Assembly: GCA_023212645.1 (NCBI GenBank)
Contig: JALBYC010000009.1
Coordinates: 310,001 to 374,000, forward strand
Length of the DNA: 64,000 bases
Direction: 5' to 3'
Source: Farysia itapuensis
Taxonomy: Eukaryota; Basidiomycota; Ustilaginomycetes; Ustilaginales; Ustilaginaceae
The stretch's first letter is position 1. Each line of letters opens with the position of its first letter. Shown here piece by piece: positions 56,419-64,000 of this stretch. The notes under the pieces were generated by a model. That model saw only the letters and a list, made by a program, of their open reading frames with translations, made no database searches and was not told the DNA's origin. The translations under genes were made by a program, and so were the position numbers.

Positions 56419-56611
56419 CGTTTCCACAAGACAGCGAGGAATCAAAGACCTAGCGGCAGACTCCGTTGTATCAATCAAAGAACCCTGGACCACAGAACAT
56501 ACGAGAGCAAAAGGTAGAATAGACGGGCAGACGCACACATGCGCATACGTTCAAACAAAAGACACAAAGGTAAATCGACATGTTACATACCTCCACAGAT
56601 CGCGACCTTGA

Positions 56612-56729
56612 TGTCGGTTGCTTGTCGGTTGCGTCACTCTAAAAAAGGTATTTTGTCGGTTGCGTCACCCTTAAACAGGTATTTTGTCGGTACGGAGTCA
56701 CCACTTTGTCGGTTCCGGTATTTTGTCGG
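56612..56729 (-). repeat. right subterminal CCGACA array (6 inverted copies)
   Basis: TGTCGG begins at 56612, 56623, 56654, 56685, 56707 and 56724. Two copies lie in a 31-bp tandem unit that also contains GGTTGCGTCAC and GGTATTT. It overlaps the transposase promoter (the start codon is at 56418). Confidence 0.88.
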
Positions 56730-56734
56730 TTTTA

Positions 56735-56748
56735 GATTTCTCACTGTG
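56735..56748 (-). repeat. right terminal inverted repeat
   Basis: GATTTCTCACTGTG is the reverse complement of CACAGTGAGAAATC and matches the left end at 12 of 14 positions. Confidence 0.82.
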
Positions 56749-56755
56749 AAAACTC
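56748..56755. repeat. right target-site duplication of the transposon
   Basis: GAAAACTC (or AAAACTC from 56749) repeats the left flank exactly. Confidence 0.85.
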
Positions 56756-57722
56756 ATAAACTCAAATCTTATTGCAGCTGTGTGGGACTGATGAAGCAGA
56801 CTCGCAACCGGTCCCGGATTGCTGCGCACAATCTAGCGCAAAGTTGATAAAGACAATGCCAACCATGATAACAAGAGACTTTCTGAAACGCCAGCATCGA
56901 GTTTTGCCGCCCCTTTCCGTTGTATCCGCGGCGTCCACCTCTTGAAACGCACGGGTCTACCCCACTTTAAGACGATCGTGGATCTGATAACGTGGGGGGA
57001 CGGCCACAAATCAGCGTGGGCGACAGAGGCTTGAACAGACGGCGTGACGAGCTGCAGTCGGTCCGATCCGTTGTCAGAAAGATCCCCACGCCACTTGATC
57101 GATGGAGAAAGCGGGAAATGGATAAACTTTGACGACGGCAAAAGCGAAAATGACAGCCTCGCACTTGACGATGACGATTTCTAATCCAATCGAAGCTGTC
57201 GCTCGCAATCACGATGCTTGTTCCAGGGTCACAAGATTTGGGACCTGATGAACTTGATTATCGCTAGTCTGAGCACGCTAGAGTCTACGAGCAAGCTCTG
57301 ACTTCATCTCACGCGTGTTTCCGGACTCATATCGAGGCATGTTGGTCAGCATGCTTGTCCTTTGACGGATGCCAGACCGGTCCGGTCAGATGTCCTCGCT
57401 TATATGCTAGCGGGGTCTACATGCGATGCCAAGTCTGTGCATGGTGTGAGGGCATAAATTTCCCCCACGACGATTAGTCGAATTATTGGGGCTTCTTTTA
57501 CGATCCCCACACTTGGTGCATGACGGCAGTGTTCTGGCGTCCCTGCCCCGCATTTTTGAGTTTGTGACGGAAATTACACGCTGTCATTGTGCCGCTATAC
57601 GCTAGACCCTTGTGCGACATAAGCACAAAGGTCCAGAAAGGTACAAGAAGGCAAACTTGCCACCACTCCGCAATAACTTTCCCCATCCCCTGTCTCTCCT
57701 CCTCTCTGTGCCACATTCCGCT
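56756..57722. other. intergenic region, no gene seen
   Basis: This is the native flank of the transposon insertion followed by the promoter of the sugar/quinate-type transporter. Short frames on the minus strand (about 56830-57210) lack recognisable features. A CT-rich leader lies at about 57680-57720. Confidence 0.45.
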
Positions 57723-59543
57723 ATGGTCACCTCTGGAAACAACGGGTCGCTTACACCCTCCAAGCAGGAGGACAATCCACTGGAACTCACACCAACTGAA
57801 TATGATGCCGTAGACCCAAAGGCAAGCAAGCGACTGACGCCTAGCGCCCTTGTGCAAGACCTGAAGGCACACTGGCGCGTATACGTGTTGGGAGTCTGTT
57901 CGTCCTTCGGTGGCCTGCTCTTTGGTTGGGATACAGGCCTTATCGGTGGCGTGCTGGCCATGTCTGCCTTTCAAGATGACTTTGGGCTAGAGGGACAGAC
58001 TGCCAAGCTCGCCGCGCTTAAGGGCAACATTGTATCCGTACTTCAGGCTGGTTGCTTCTTTGGTGCCGCTGCAAGTTTCTACCTCCCTCACCGCTTTGGA
58101 CGCAAGATTGCCATGATGATCTCGGCCGTCGTCTTCCTCATTGGTTCCATTATCCAGACTGTATGCAGACTTAACGGTCAGAGCGCTACTTCGGCACTCA
58201 ACCAACTCTACGTGGGAAGGGTGATTGGAGGATTCGGGGTTGGACTGGCTTCCTCAGTTGTACCAATGTACCTGTCGGAGTGTGCACCTCGAGCCATTCG
58301 AGGTCGTCTGGCCGCAATGTATCAGCTGCTCATTGTGACTGGTATCTGCCTTGCCTACTTTGTCAACTACGGCATGGTAGAGAACTGGTCCGACAAGACA
58401 TCGAGCGCTATGTGGCAGATTCCTTTTGCGCTCCAGTGTCTGCCTGGCGCACTCTTCATTGTCGGCATCCTCTTCCAACCCGAGTCTCCACGCTGGCTGG
58501 TAGAAAAAGGTCGATCAGACGATGCCAGAGCCTCACTTGCCCGCGTCCTTCGTGTCTCTGAATCTCACCCAACCGTGATCGGCATTGTAGGCGAGATCGA
58601 GGATGACATGCAGGGTCGAGAGCGTCTGACCATCATGCAGCAGCTCAGATTGGCGTTCTCTAATCGAGTCATCACCTATCGAGTCTTTACCGGCGTCCTC
58701 CTCATGTTTTTCCAACAGTGGACTGGAACCAACAGCATCAACTACTACTCCCCGCAGATCTTTGCAACCCTTGGTATCACTGGAAGTTCGGGCGGATTGT
58801 TGGCCACCGGCATTTACGGTGTCATCAAGATTGTCACGACCGCGCTTTTCATGATGGTTGCCATCGAACAGCTCGGACGCAAGTGGTGTCTGATCATCGG
58901 CGGACTCATCCAAGTATTCTGTTTGTACTGGGTTGGTATCTACCAGGCCATTCGTCCGTCAGGCTTGCCTGTCGATGGTGTTGGCTACCTCACGATTGCC
59001 ATGATTTACGTCTTCGTCGTTGGCTACGGTCTGGGCTGGAGTTCGACAGCTTGGGCTGTTAGCGCAGAGGTGGCTCCCAATCAGCTTCGAGCACTGGCCA
59101 TGTCGAGCGCCACCATGAGCCAGTGGTTCTTCAACTTTGTCATTGCCAAAATCACTCCGCTTGCCCTGAACGACATCAAGTTCGGCACCTTCCTGCTCTT
59201 CGGCTCGGTCACGCTGTGTGCAGTCATCTGGGCAGCACTCTTCCTCCCCGAGACGAGCGGCGTCACGCTAGAGCTCATGGGCCGACTATACGAAGGCAAC
59301 ATCATGTCCAGATCGATTCAAGATCTTAGCCCCAAGAAACGCCGAATCTTCCGCGCTCAGCTGTTGGCAGAAGTTGGAGGCACCGCTGACGGCGGAGTCA
59401 TCGTTCAACCTGCCCACGACCGACCCTTTATTCACACTTTGGACCGCAATCTCACCCAGTCAGGCTCGAGCAACAAGCAGGGCTCTGCTGAAATCGACGT
59501 TACCGATGCACTCTCTTCAAACCACGCCCATACACAGAAATAG
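57723..59543 (+). CDS. MFS sugar/quinate-type transporter
   Basis: The 606-aa protein has 12 membrane segments and clear sugar-porter signatures: GGLLFGWDTGLIGGVLAM in TM1, LPHRFGRKIAMM, VGRVIGGFGVGLASSVVPMYLSECAP, PESPRWLVEKGR, QQWTGTNSINYYSPQIF and LPETSGVTLELMGRLYEG. The TM7-8 region (INYYSPQIFATLGI ... GIYGVIKIVTTALF) most resembles fungal quinate permeases (Qa-y/QutD group), but hexoses are also possible. The N-terminal 60 and C-terminal 80 residues are cytosolic. The start is the first ATG after a pyrimidine-rich leader (MVTSGNNGS). It is single-exon. Confidence 0.85.
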   Translation: MVTSGNNGSLTPSKQEDNPLELTPTEYDAVDPKASKRLTPSALVQDLKAHWRVYVLGVCSSFGGLLFGWDTGLIGGVLAMSAFQDDFGLEGQTAKLAALKGNIVSVLQAGCFFGAAASFYLPHRFGRKIAMMISAVVFLIGSIIQTVCRLNGQSATSALNQLYVGRVIGGFGVGLASSVVPMYLSECAPRAIRGRLAAMYQLLIVTGICLAYFVNYGMVENWSDKTSSAMWQIPFALQCLPGALFIVGILFQPESPRWLVEKGRSDDARASLARVLRVSESHPTVIGIVGEIEDDMQGRERLTIMQQLRLAFSNRVITYRVFTGVLLMFFQQWTGTNSINYYSPQIFATLGITGSSGGLLATGIYGVIKIVTTALFMMVAIEQLGRKWCLIIGGLIQVFCLYWVGIYQAIRPSGLPVDGVGYLTIAMIYVFVVGYGLGWSSTAWAVSAEVAPNQLRALAMSSATMSQWFFNFVIAKITPLALNDIKFGTFLLFGSVTLCAVIWAALFLPETSGVTLELMGRLYEGNIMSRSIQDLSPKKRRIFRAQLLAEVGGTADGGVIVQPAHDRPFIHTLDRNLTQSGSSNKQGSAEIDVTDALSSNHAHTQK

Positions 59544-59952
59544 CTTCTCCTGGACCACAGTCATATACGCATTCGCAATATACCCACATTGTAGCTGACT
59601 GATTGTGAGTGACTGCGCGCCTGTACCAAAATCTCGGGTAAGAGACTAGCGCCGCCGGATGATTAACAGCCGTGCATGGCAAAACTTGGGTGCGGCGGAG
59701 TTGGTGCCATTCACCCTTAGCTTACTTCGTTTACCACAATGGAGCAACATGTCTCTGAGCTCCGCAATTGTTCACGAGCTCGTGTCACAGGTTGCTATCT
59801 TGAGCTCCAGGGAATGGTGGATTTCACGGTTCCGGAACGCGTTGATCCGTGCGCTAAAACTGGAATTCGGAAGATTGACGTTTTGGAAGACTTGCTTCCG
59901 ACCCAACCAACACCTGTCTATCATTCACATCCACAAGTGAGTCTTCCCTGCG
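59544..59952. other. intergenic region, no gene seen
   Basis: This is the 3' flank of the transporter and the promoter of the RidA-family gene. Overlapping short frames are not convincing. Confidence 0.45.
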
Positions 59953-60730
59953 ATGGCGTATGCAGCCCGGGTTCCCGTTCTTGGCCTCGCTTGTCGACAG
60001 CTTCAGCAAAAGGGTTCAGTGTCACTGACCCGAGCGTGTGCTGCCAACGCACGTCGTCCGTTTTGCAGCTCCCAAGTCATGTCGTCCCCTTACAAGGTCA
60101 TCACCACTTCTGAAGCCCCCAGCGCTGTAGGACCCTACTCTCAGTGCATTATCCACAACAATGTTGCCTACGTGTCGGGCTGCATCCCCTTTGTGCCCGA
60201 GACAATGACTTTGGTCGAGGGAGGAATCGAAGCACAGACGGAGCAGGCCATCACCAACCTCTTTGCCGTCGTCAAGGCCGCCGGTTCTGAGCCATCGGTA
60301 AGTCGACGGAAACGCCGGATAGAAATGTTTTAGTTTTGCTTATCGCCAGTTTGTAGCACGTTATCAAGACGACAGTCTTTATGAAGGACCTCAATAACTT
60401 TGAGAAGATCAACGTGAGTGCGACTAGTTCTGCCCGCTGACTCGCTTAGGCCACGCTTACTGACCGAGATCCGACGTCTTGGCACTCCCTGCATCCGGAT
60501 TCTGCGCTTCTTCACCCGTTCGGGACCTCGCTTGGCTGAGACTAGGCTATCTACGAAAAGGTAAGATGATCCATGTCGACATGCAACACTAGATCCGGAG
60601 CTGACCGAATTGCTTTCTTGGTATGTAGCGTTTCGCTCCTTACAAGCCTGCCAGGTCAGCAGTCGAGGTCGCTCGACTTCCCAAGGACGTCGGTGTGGAG
60701 ATCGAATGCATTGCTGCAATCAAGTCGTAG
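59953..60730 (+). CDS. MMF1: RidA/MMF1 family deaminase, four exons including a 15-nt microexon
   Basis: The model is exons 59953-60297, 60357-60413, 60546-60560 and 60629-60730, with introns of 59, 132 and 68 nt. All junctions are phase 0: [45 protein letters not shown]. The 172-aa protein has a presequence-like leader ([20 protein letters not shown]), a second Met at [14 protein letters not shown] for a possible cytosolic form, and the RidA core ([46 protein letters not shown] with the substrate-binding Arg, GVEIECIAA). RidA enzymes hydrolyse reactive enamines/imines made by pyridoxal enzymes; yeast Mmf1 acts in mitochondria. Confidence 0.9.
60546..60560 (+). other. 15-nt microexon of the RidA gene
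   Basis: GCTATCTACGAAAAG encodes AIYEK between acceptor ACTAG and donor GTAAG. It is needed to keep the conserved (N)xIYE...F spacing before the PARSAVEVA segment. Confidence 0.85.
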
Positions 60731-62108
60731 AGTCTCGGACCACCCTTCTTGACACTATAGCCATCACACTACTCAATGAAAGGCATTCTTGCCAACAATT
60801 TCAGATGTCCTTCCATACATGTATTGCCGCGATATGCGTGAGGTCTTCCCACTGAAATAGCTAGTCAGAGGAATAGGTCACCGCCACAGTGTCGGGCGCG
60901 CTGGGCCAGTTCCATCGCACAAGTAGGAGACGTTGGACCCTGTTGGCTATTTTGAGCTCCGCGCTACTGCTCGCGAAGCTCGCGTAGAGAATATGCATCA
61001 CTAGCTGCTTTGATCAGCTTCCTTCGCATGAAACTTCCAGCAAGCTGAGCTAGCCGCGCGATCTGATATCACCGTTAAGCGCACACGGGATTCACCTAGT
61101 GTACCCTCAAATTTGTGGTGCACAAGCAGCTCAAGCGGAACGTGATTCACAGCTGATACCGATAGCAGCAGTCTTGTTCGGCAAAGTGCCACGAGTTTTT
61201 CTGAACTACAGCTTACGGGAGAGTCGGGTCAGAAGGCAATCTCCCCGCAAGGGCGTTCGACACAAGGTGTGAGGTCGTGCTAATCTCGCCCACAGAGTAG
61301 TGAACGCGAACAGCCGAGCAAGCCGGCCACGTCTAATTCGAGCATTCGCCGCGGGTGTCGGCTTTTTGCCGTCATGAACGGTGTTACGCTCCGAACGCGA
61401 CTGGTACGCGATGACGGATGGACACGCTCCGTGCTTTCCTTGTTCTCTAAGCGATGGTGGTGGAGTCAGGAGATGGTTAAGCGAGCTTAAGGGTACGATG
61501 ATGGAAGCGCCGGATACGGGCTTGGTAATTTTGAGTTTTGGCAGGCTTCCGCTGAGCGCTGAGCTCAGACATGGGCCCAGGTTCTGTGGATGATCTGGAT
61601 GATGCCGAACTTGAACTTGTGTTAATTAATGTTCAGTCCCCCTGTGCGCGTAGATTTGTGTGCCCCGAGGCGTCGGCCAGAGAGTTTCCGAATTACTCGA
61701 ATTGGAAACCCAAGTTTAATAGCAGCAGAGCATGCATAGTGGTTGTTGTTGTTGTCGAGTTCTGACAGTCTGCGCCATGCTGCCTCTCGGACCTTGCCAG
61801 ACCCTTGGTGGTCTGCATCCTCTAGCTCGCGTGTGAGAGCAACACCCATGCTCGCTTGTCTTGCCGTGGGTGGTGAACCATAGGCAAAATCTACACGCCG
61901 CTCAACTGCCGCTCGATGGCGTCTGGTACATTGCGCCGGTCCAACACCCCCGCCGTCGGATTGTCTTGCTGTACCCCCTCCCCCTTCTTCTTTCTCACCG
62001 TCATTGTCGATATAAGACAGCCCCCCTCTCCACTTTCATCGTCTCCCATCACCGTCCAACCCGTCCTTTCCCCTATCTCTCTCCACTTATCCAACACCAC
62101 CAACAACC
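60731..62108. other. long intergenic region, no gene seen
   Basis: About 1.38 kb without a supportable gene. The right end holds the promoter and CT-rich leader of the aspartic protease gene. Confidence 0.5.
62011..62016 (+). promoter_or_regulatory. TATA box of the aspartic protease gene
   Basis: TATAAG lies 93-98 bp upstream of the ATG and is followed by a long pyrimidine-rich leader, typical of a highly expressed fungal gene. Confidence 0.5.
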
Positions 62109-63302
62109 ATGCAGCTTAAGCTCTCCTTCGTTGCCGGCCTGATTGCCAGCTCGGCCTTGGCCGTGGCCGCCCCCGTTGAGCAGGAGCGAGGCATCAACAT
62201 CCCTATCCAGAAGCGAAACACCTTGACTGTTGCCGGCTCGGACCAGATCGACTGGAACAAGGTCAACTCGCACTTCGACCAGCTTCGCGCCAAGTATGAG
62301 AAGAACTTTGCCGCCTTCAAGGCCAACACTGGCCGTGACCACCCTTCTAAGAGGGACCTGCCCGAGGAGCTTGCCAAGCGCGCCACCGGCTCGGTAGCCC
62401 TCACTGACCAAGAGGGTGGTCAGCTCTGGACCGGCACCATGGCCTACGGTACACCAGCACAAAGCTTCTCGATCGACTTTGACACTGGCTCTGCTGACAC
62501 TCTGGTCAACAACGGCGCTTACAAGCCTTCCTCCTCCTCGACCTCGGCCACCAACGGTGACCAGTTCTCTACTGCCTACGGTGACGGCACTACCGCCCAG
62601 GGCACCATCTACACCGACACAGTTCACATCGGAGGCTTGAGTGCTACCAAGACGGCCATCGGTGTCTCGACCAACCAGTTCATCGACTCGTCCGAAGGCT
62701 CCTCTGGTATCTCGGGCATGGCCTTCCCCTCCCTGGCTGCCTTCGGCTCCAAGTACCTCCCCTACTTCTTCCGCTTGAAGCAGGCAGGTGCCGTCTCGTC
62801 GGGTGTCTTCCAGTTTGACCTTCGAACTTCTGGATCCTCGCTCTACCTCGGCGGTACTGACTCGTCCAAATACACGGGTTCGCTCGCTTACACCAGCGTC
62901 GATTCGAGCAATGGATTCTGGCAGGTCCCCGCCACTGTTGACGGCATCAGCATCGAGTCCATCGTCGACACTGGTACCACCATCATTGTCGCTCCCACAT
63001 CGCAGGCCAAGGCTCTGTTCTCCAAGCTTGGCTTGCCCACCTTTACCCAGGACGGCAGCACATATGCTTACTACAACTGCAACTCGCCTCCCAAGGTCAC
63101 ATTCACCTACGGCAGCTTCTCCAAGACGCTCTCCACTGCTACCACCTCGTTTGGTACCACCAACACGGGCCAATGTGTCTTGTCTGTTGCTGGTGGCGAT
63201 CTCGGCATCAACGCCTGGATCACTGGTGACTCGTTCCTCCAGAACGTCGTCGCCGCTTTCGACACTGACAAGAACCGTATCGGATTCGCTTCCAAGGCGT
63301 AA
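62109..63302 (+). CDS. secreted pepsin-like aspartic protease
   Basis: The 397-aa preproenzyme has a signal peptide (MQLKLSFVAGLIASSALAVA) and a propeptide of about 75 residues with KR sites (IPIQKRNT, HPSKRDL, LAKRATG). An A1-family domain follows: LWTGTMAYGTPAQSFSIDFD, first catalytic Asp in FDTGSAD, a flap Tyr in TAYGDGTTAQG, IDSSEGSSGISGMAFPS, second catalytic Asp in SIVDTGTTIIVAP, and C-terminal WITGDSFLQNVVAAFD. There is no C-terminal Ser/Thr stalk or hydrophobic tail, so it is soluble and extracellular (or vacuolar). Strong codon bias toward C-ending codons and a TATA box suggest high expression. It is single-exon. Confidence 0.95.
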   Translation: MQLKLSFVAGLIASSALAVAAPVEQERGINIPIQKRNTLTVAGSDQIDWNKVNSHFDQLRAKYEKNFAAFKANTGRDHPSKRDLPEELAKRATGSVALTDQEGGQLWTGTMAYGTPAQSFSIDFDTGSADTLVNNGAYKPSSSSTSATNGDQFSTAYGDGTTAQGTIYTDTVHIGGLSATKTAIGVSTNQFIDSSEGSSGISGMAFPSLAAFGSKYLPYFFRLKQAGAVSSGVFQFDLRTSGSSLYLGGTDSSKYTGSLAYTSVDSSNGFWQVPATVDGISIESIVDTGTTIIVAPTSQAKALFSKLGLPTFTQDGSTYAYYNCNSPPKVTFTYGSFSKTLSTATTSFGTTNTGQCVLSVAGGDLGINAWITGDSFLQNVVAAFDTDKNRIGFASKA

Positions 63303-63679
63303 GTATCTCTAGCATGCAAAAAGAAGGGCCGCCAAGCTCGTAGTGATTGCGCGACAGTACACCACACCACCTCTGGTGTTTTGTATACCCACACCCTGTT
63401 TATTTTCGCGCATCTTGTCTCGTGCCGTGCCCACGCATGTTTTTCATACAAACATAAAAAGCACCATGTTGCAATGCAGTCCTTCAGTTTCTTACTATTT
63501 CACTCTCTTTCTCTCACTTCTGCCGTTTCGCCTTCTTCGTCGTCAACGCAGTACGTTGAAGAAGAAGAAGGTCGTCACCAAGAAGAAATCTTCCAAGAAG
63601 CAATAGATTGCCATCATCGACGGCCCAATCAAGCACCAGCAGCCCTCAAGCCTGCTTAACGACCCTCACGACATTCACT
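63303..63679. other. intergenic region with an unresolved Lys-rich frame
   Basis: The 3' flank of the protease gene contains a GAAGAAGAAG-rich stretch (63555-63606) whose frame would end LKKKKVVTKKKSSKKQ. It might be an exon of a small gene or chance purine-rich DNA. Confidence 0.35.
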
Positions 63680-63868
63680 ATGATTACGTAAGTACCCAGT
63701 CTTCCTCTTTTCACAATCGAGATGGTGTATGCTCATAGCCGAGGCTCGCCTACCCTTGACAGCTCGGACCGTACCTCTAGCGAGGGCAGCAATAATTTTT
63801 CACGAGCGCTAAACCTGCCTCTGCCCGATTCCCTGGACAAGAAACGGTCGATGGCTAGCGGCTCTTAA
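63680..63868 (+). CDS. possible tiny spliced protein (37 aa)
   Basis: ATGATTAC is followed directly by a GTAAGT donor. After a 75-nt putative intron (acceptor TTGACAG at 63762), the frame continues as SDRTSSEGSNNFSRALNLPL to a stop at 63866-63868. The product would be MIT-SDRTSSEG ... LDKKRSMASGS. Composition is protein-like and the splice signals are good, but the exons are very small and I recognise no family. It could be the 5' part of a different gene or an upstream ORF. Confidence 0.35.
63688..63762 (+). other. putative intron of the tiny gene
   Basis: 75 nt, donor GTAAGT, acceptor TTGACAG. Confidence 0.35.
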
Positions 63869-63955
63869 CACGCACACTCTCTTCGTTACCACACTCACTT
63901 TTGCAATGCGACGCATACCTACAATTCAGCAGAAAGCTGTGCGAGGATATATATC

Positions 63956-64000
63956 ATGGATGGCGATGTGAGTACTGTGCTCCTTGGAGAAGATGAGCAA
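63956..64000 (+). CDS. possible first exon of a gene running off the window
   Basis: ATGGATGGCGAT is followed by the donor GTGAGT at 63968, preceded by a GATATATATC (TATA-like) word and a CT-rich tract. It could be a four-codon first exon (MDGD) of a gene whose body lies beyond the window. Very little supports it. Confidence 0.2.
   Translation, partial: MDGDVSTVLLGEDEQ

Larger units (their letters stand above)
50687..56748 (-). mobile_element. DNA transposon, EnSpm/Tnp2-like, about 6.06 kb, apparently intact
   Basis: The element is delimited by short terminal inverted repeats (CACAATGAAAAATC left; reverse complement of the right end CACAGTGAGAAATC; 12 of 14 identical) and a 7-8 bp target-site duplication. 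Inside each end is an array of CCGACA motifs oriented inward: 14 in about 220 bp at the left, 6 at the right. It carries two genes, both on the minus strand: a three-exon Tnp2-type transposase (53191-56418) and a coiled-coil/repeat protein (51062-52845). All exons are open and the duplication is exact, so insertion looks recent. Transposase homology points to the EnSpm/CACTA superfamily, but the ends do not read CACTA and the duplication is longer than the usual 2-3 bp. Confidence 0.9.

Noticed and set aside
50687..56748. Assignment to the KDZ (Kyakuja-Dileera-Zisupton) or hAT groups on the basis of the 8-bp duplication
   Set aside because: The transposase core (IIPGPK...DLDSFL, GFRGCRVC, DIFHLSGLNIP) fits Tnp2/EnSpm. 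KDZ-type YDIxCQ-like motifs and hAT dimerisation motifs are not seen.
56833..57212. Minus-strand short frames right of the transposon
   Set aside because: They overlap one another in different frames, lack motifs and have no supported start or splice context.
62073..63173. 366-codon open frame on the minus strand
   Set aside because: It lies entirely antisense to the well-supported aspartic protease gene and has the Gly/Val/Arg-rich composition of an antisense shadow of C-ending codons.

Overview
The window looks like nuclear DNA of a basidiomycete fungus, most probably a smut-type Ustilaginomycotina. Genes are dense and mostly single-exon. The few introns are short (about 55-135 nt) with GTAAGT-like donors, CTAAC/CTGAC-like branch sites and YAG acceptors. 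The gene set is typically fungal: PHS1, PPE1, IZH3, PNS1, ALO1, RCF1, TMA20, RidA/MMF1, a secreted pepsin, PalI/SUR7-type and RCR-type membrane proteins, and an MHR transcription factor. Starts were set at the first ATG consistent with the conserved domain. Splice junctions were placed by eye from GT/AG signals and restored family motifs.

Layout. 1-13.5 kb: housekeeping genes (GDPD phospholipase, HSL-type hydrolase, PPE1, IZH3, PHS1, NDUFAF6-like factor, TMA20, a mitochondrial P-loop ATPase). 13.5-20.1 kb: a cytosolic-type GH36 alpha-galactosidase divergent from an alpha-glucoside-type MFS permease, followed by an amidase; a plausible oligosaccharide-use pair. 20.0-22.9 kb: a rearranged patch. 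About 420 bp, covering the end of the amidase and the start of the next gene, is present twice, 2.5 kb apart. Between the copies lie repeat-rich and cysteine-rich ORFs with in-frame stops and frame changes. 22.8-50.6 kb: SDR, LURP-one-like, DUF1295, PNS1, a peroxisomal acyl-CoA ligase, two secreted or surface proteins, EI24-like, catabolic type II dehydroquinase, ALO1, RCR-like, SUR7/PalI-like, an amino-acid transporter, RCF1, a transcription factor and TUM1.

50.69-56.75 kb: an apparently intact DNA transposon of about 6.06 kb inserted just upstream of TUM1. It has matching terminal inverted repeats (CACA[A/G]TGA...), a 7-8 bp target-site duplication, inward-facing arrays of CCGACA motifs at both ends (14 left, 6 right, inverted), a three-exon Tnp2/EnSpm-type transposase and a second coiled-coil, repeat-bearing protein. 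This layout parallels plant En/Spm (TnpD plus TnpA and subterminal TnpA sites), but the terminal sequence and duplication length do not fit classical CACTA elements. It is the best candidate for something new here.

57-64 kb: a sugar/quinate-type MFS transporter, a four-exon RidA gene with a 15-nt microexon, a secreted aspartic protease and, at the right edge, a possible tiny spliced gene and the start of another gene.
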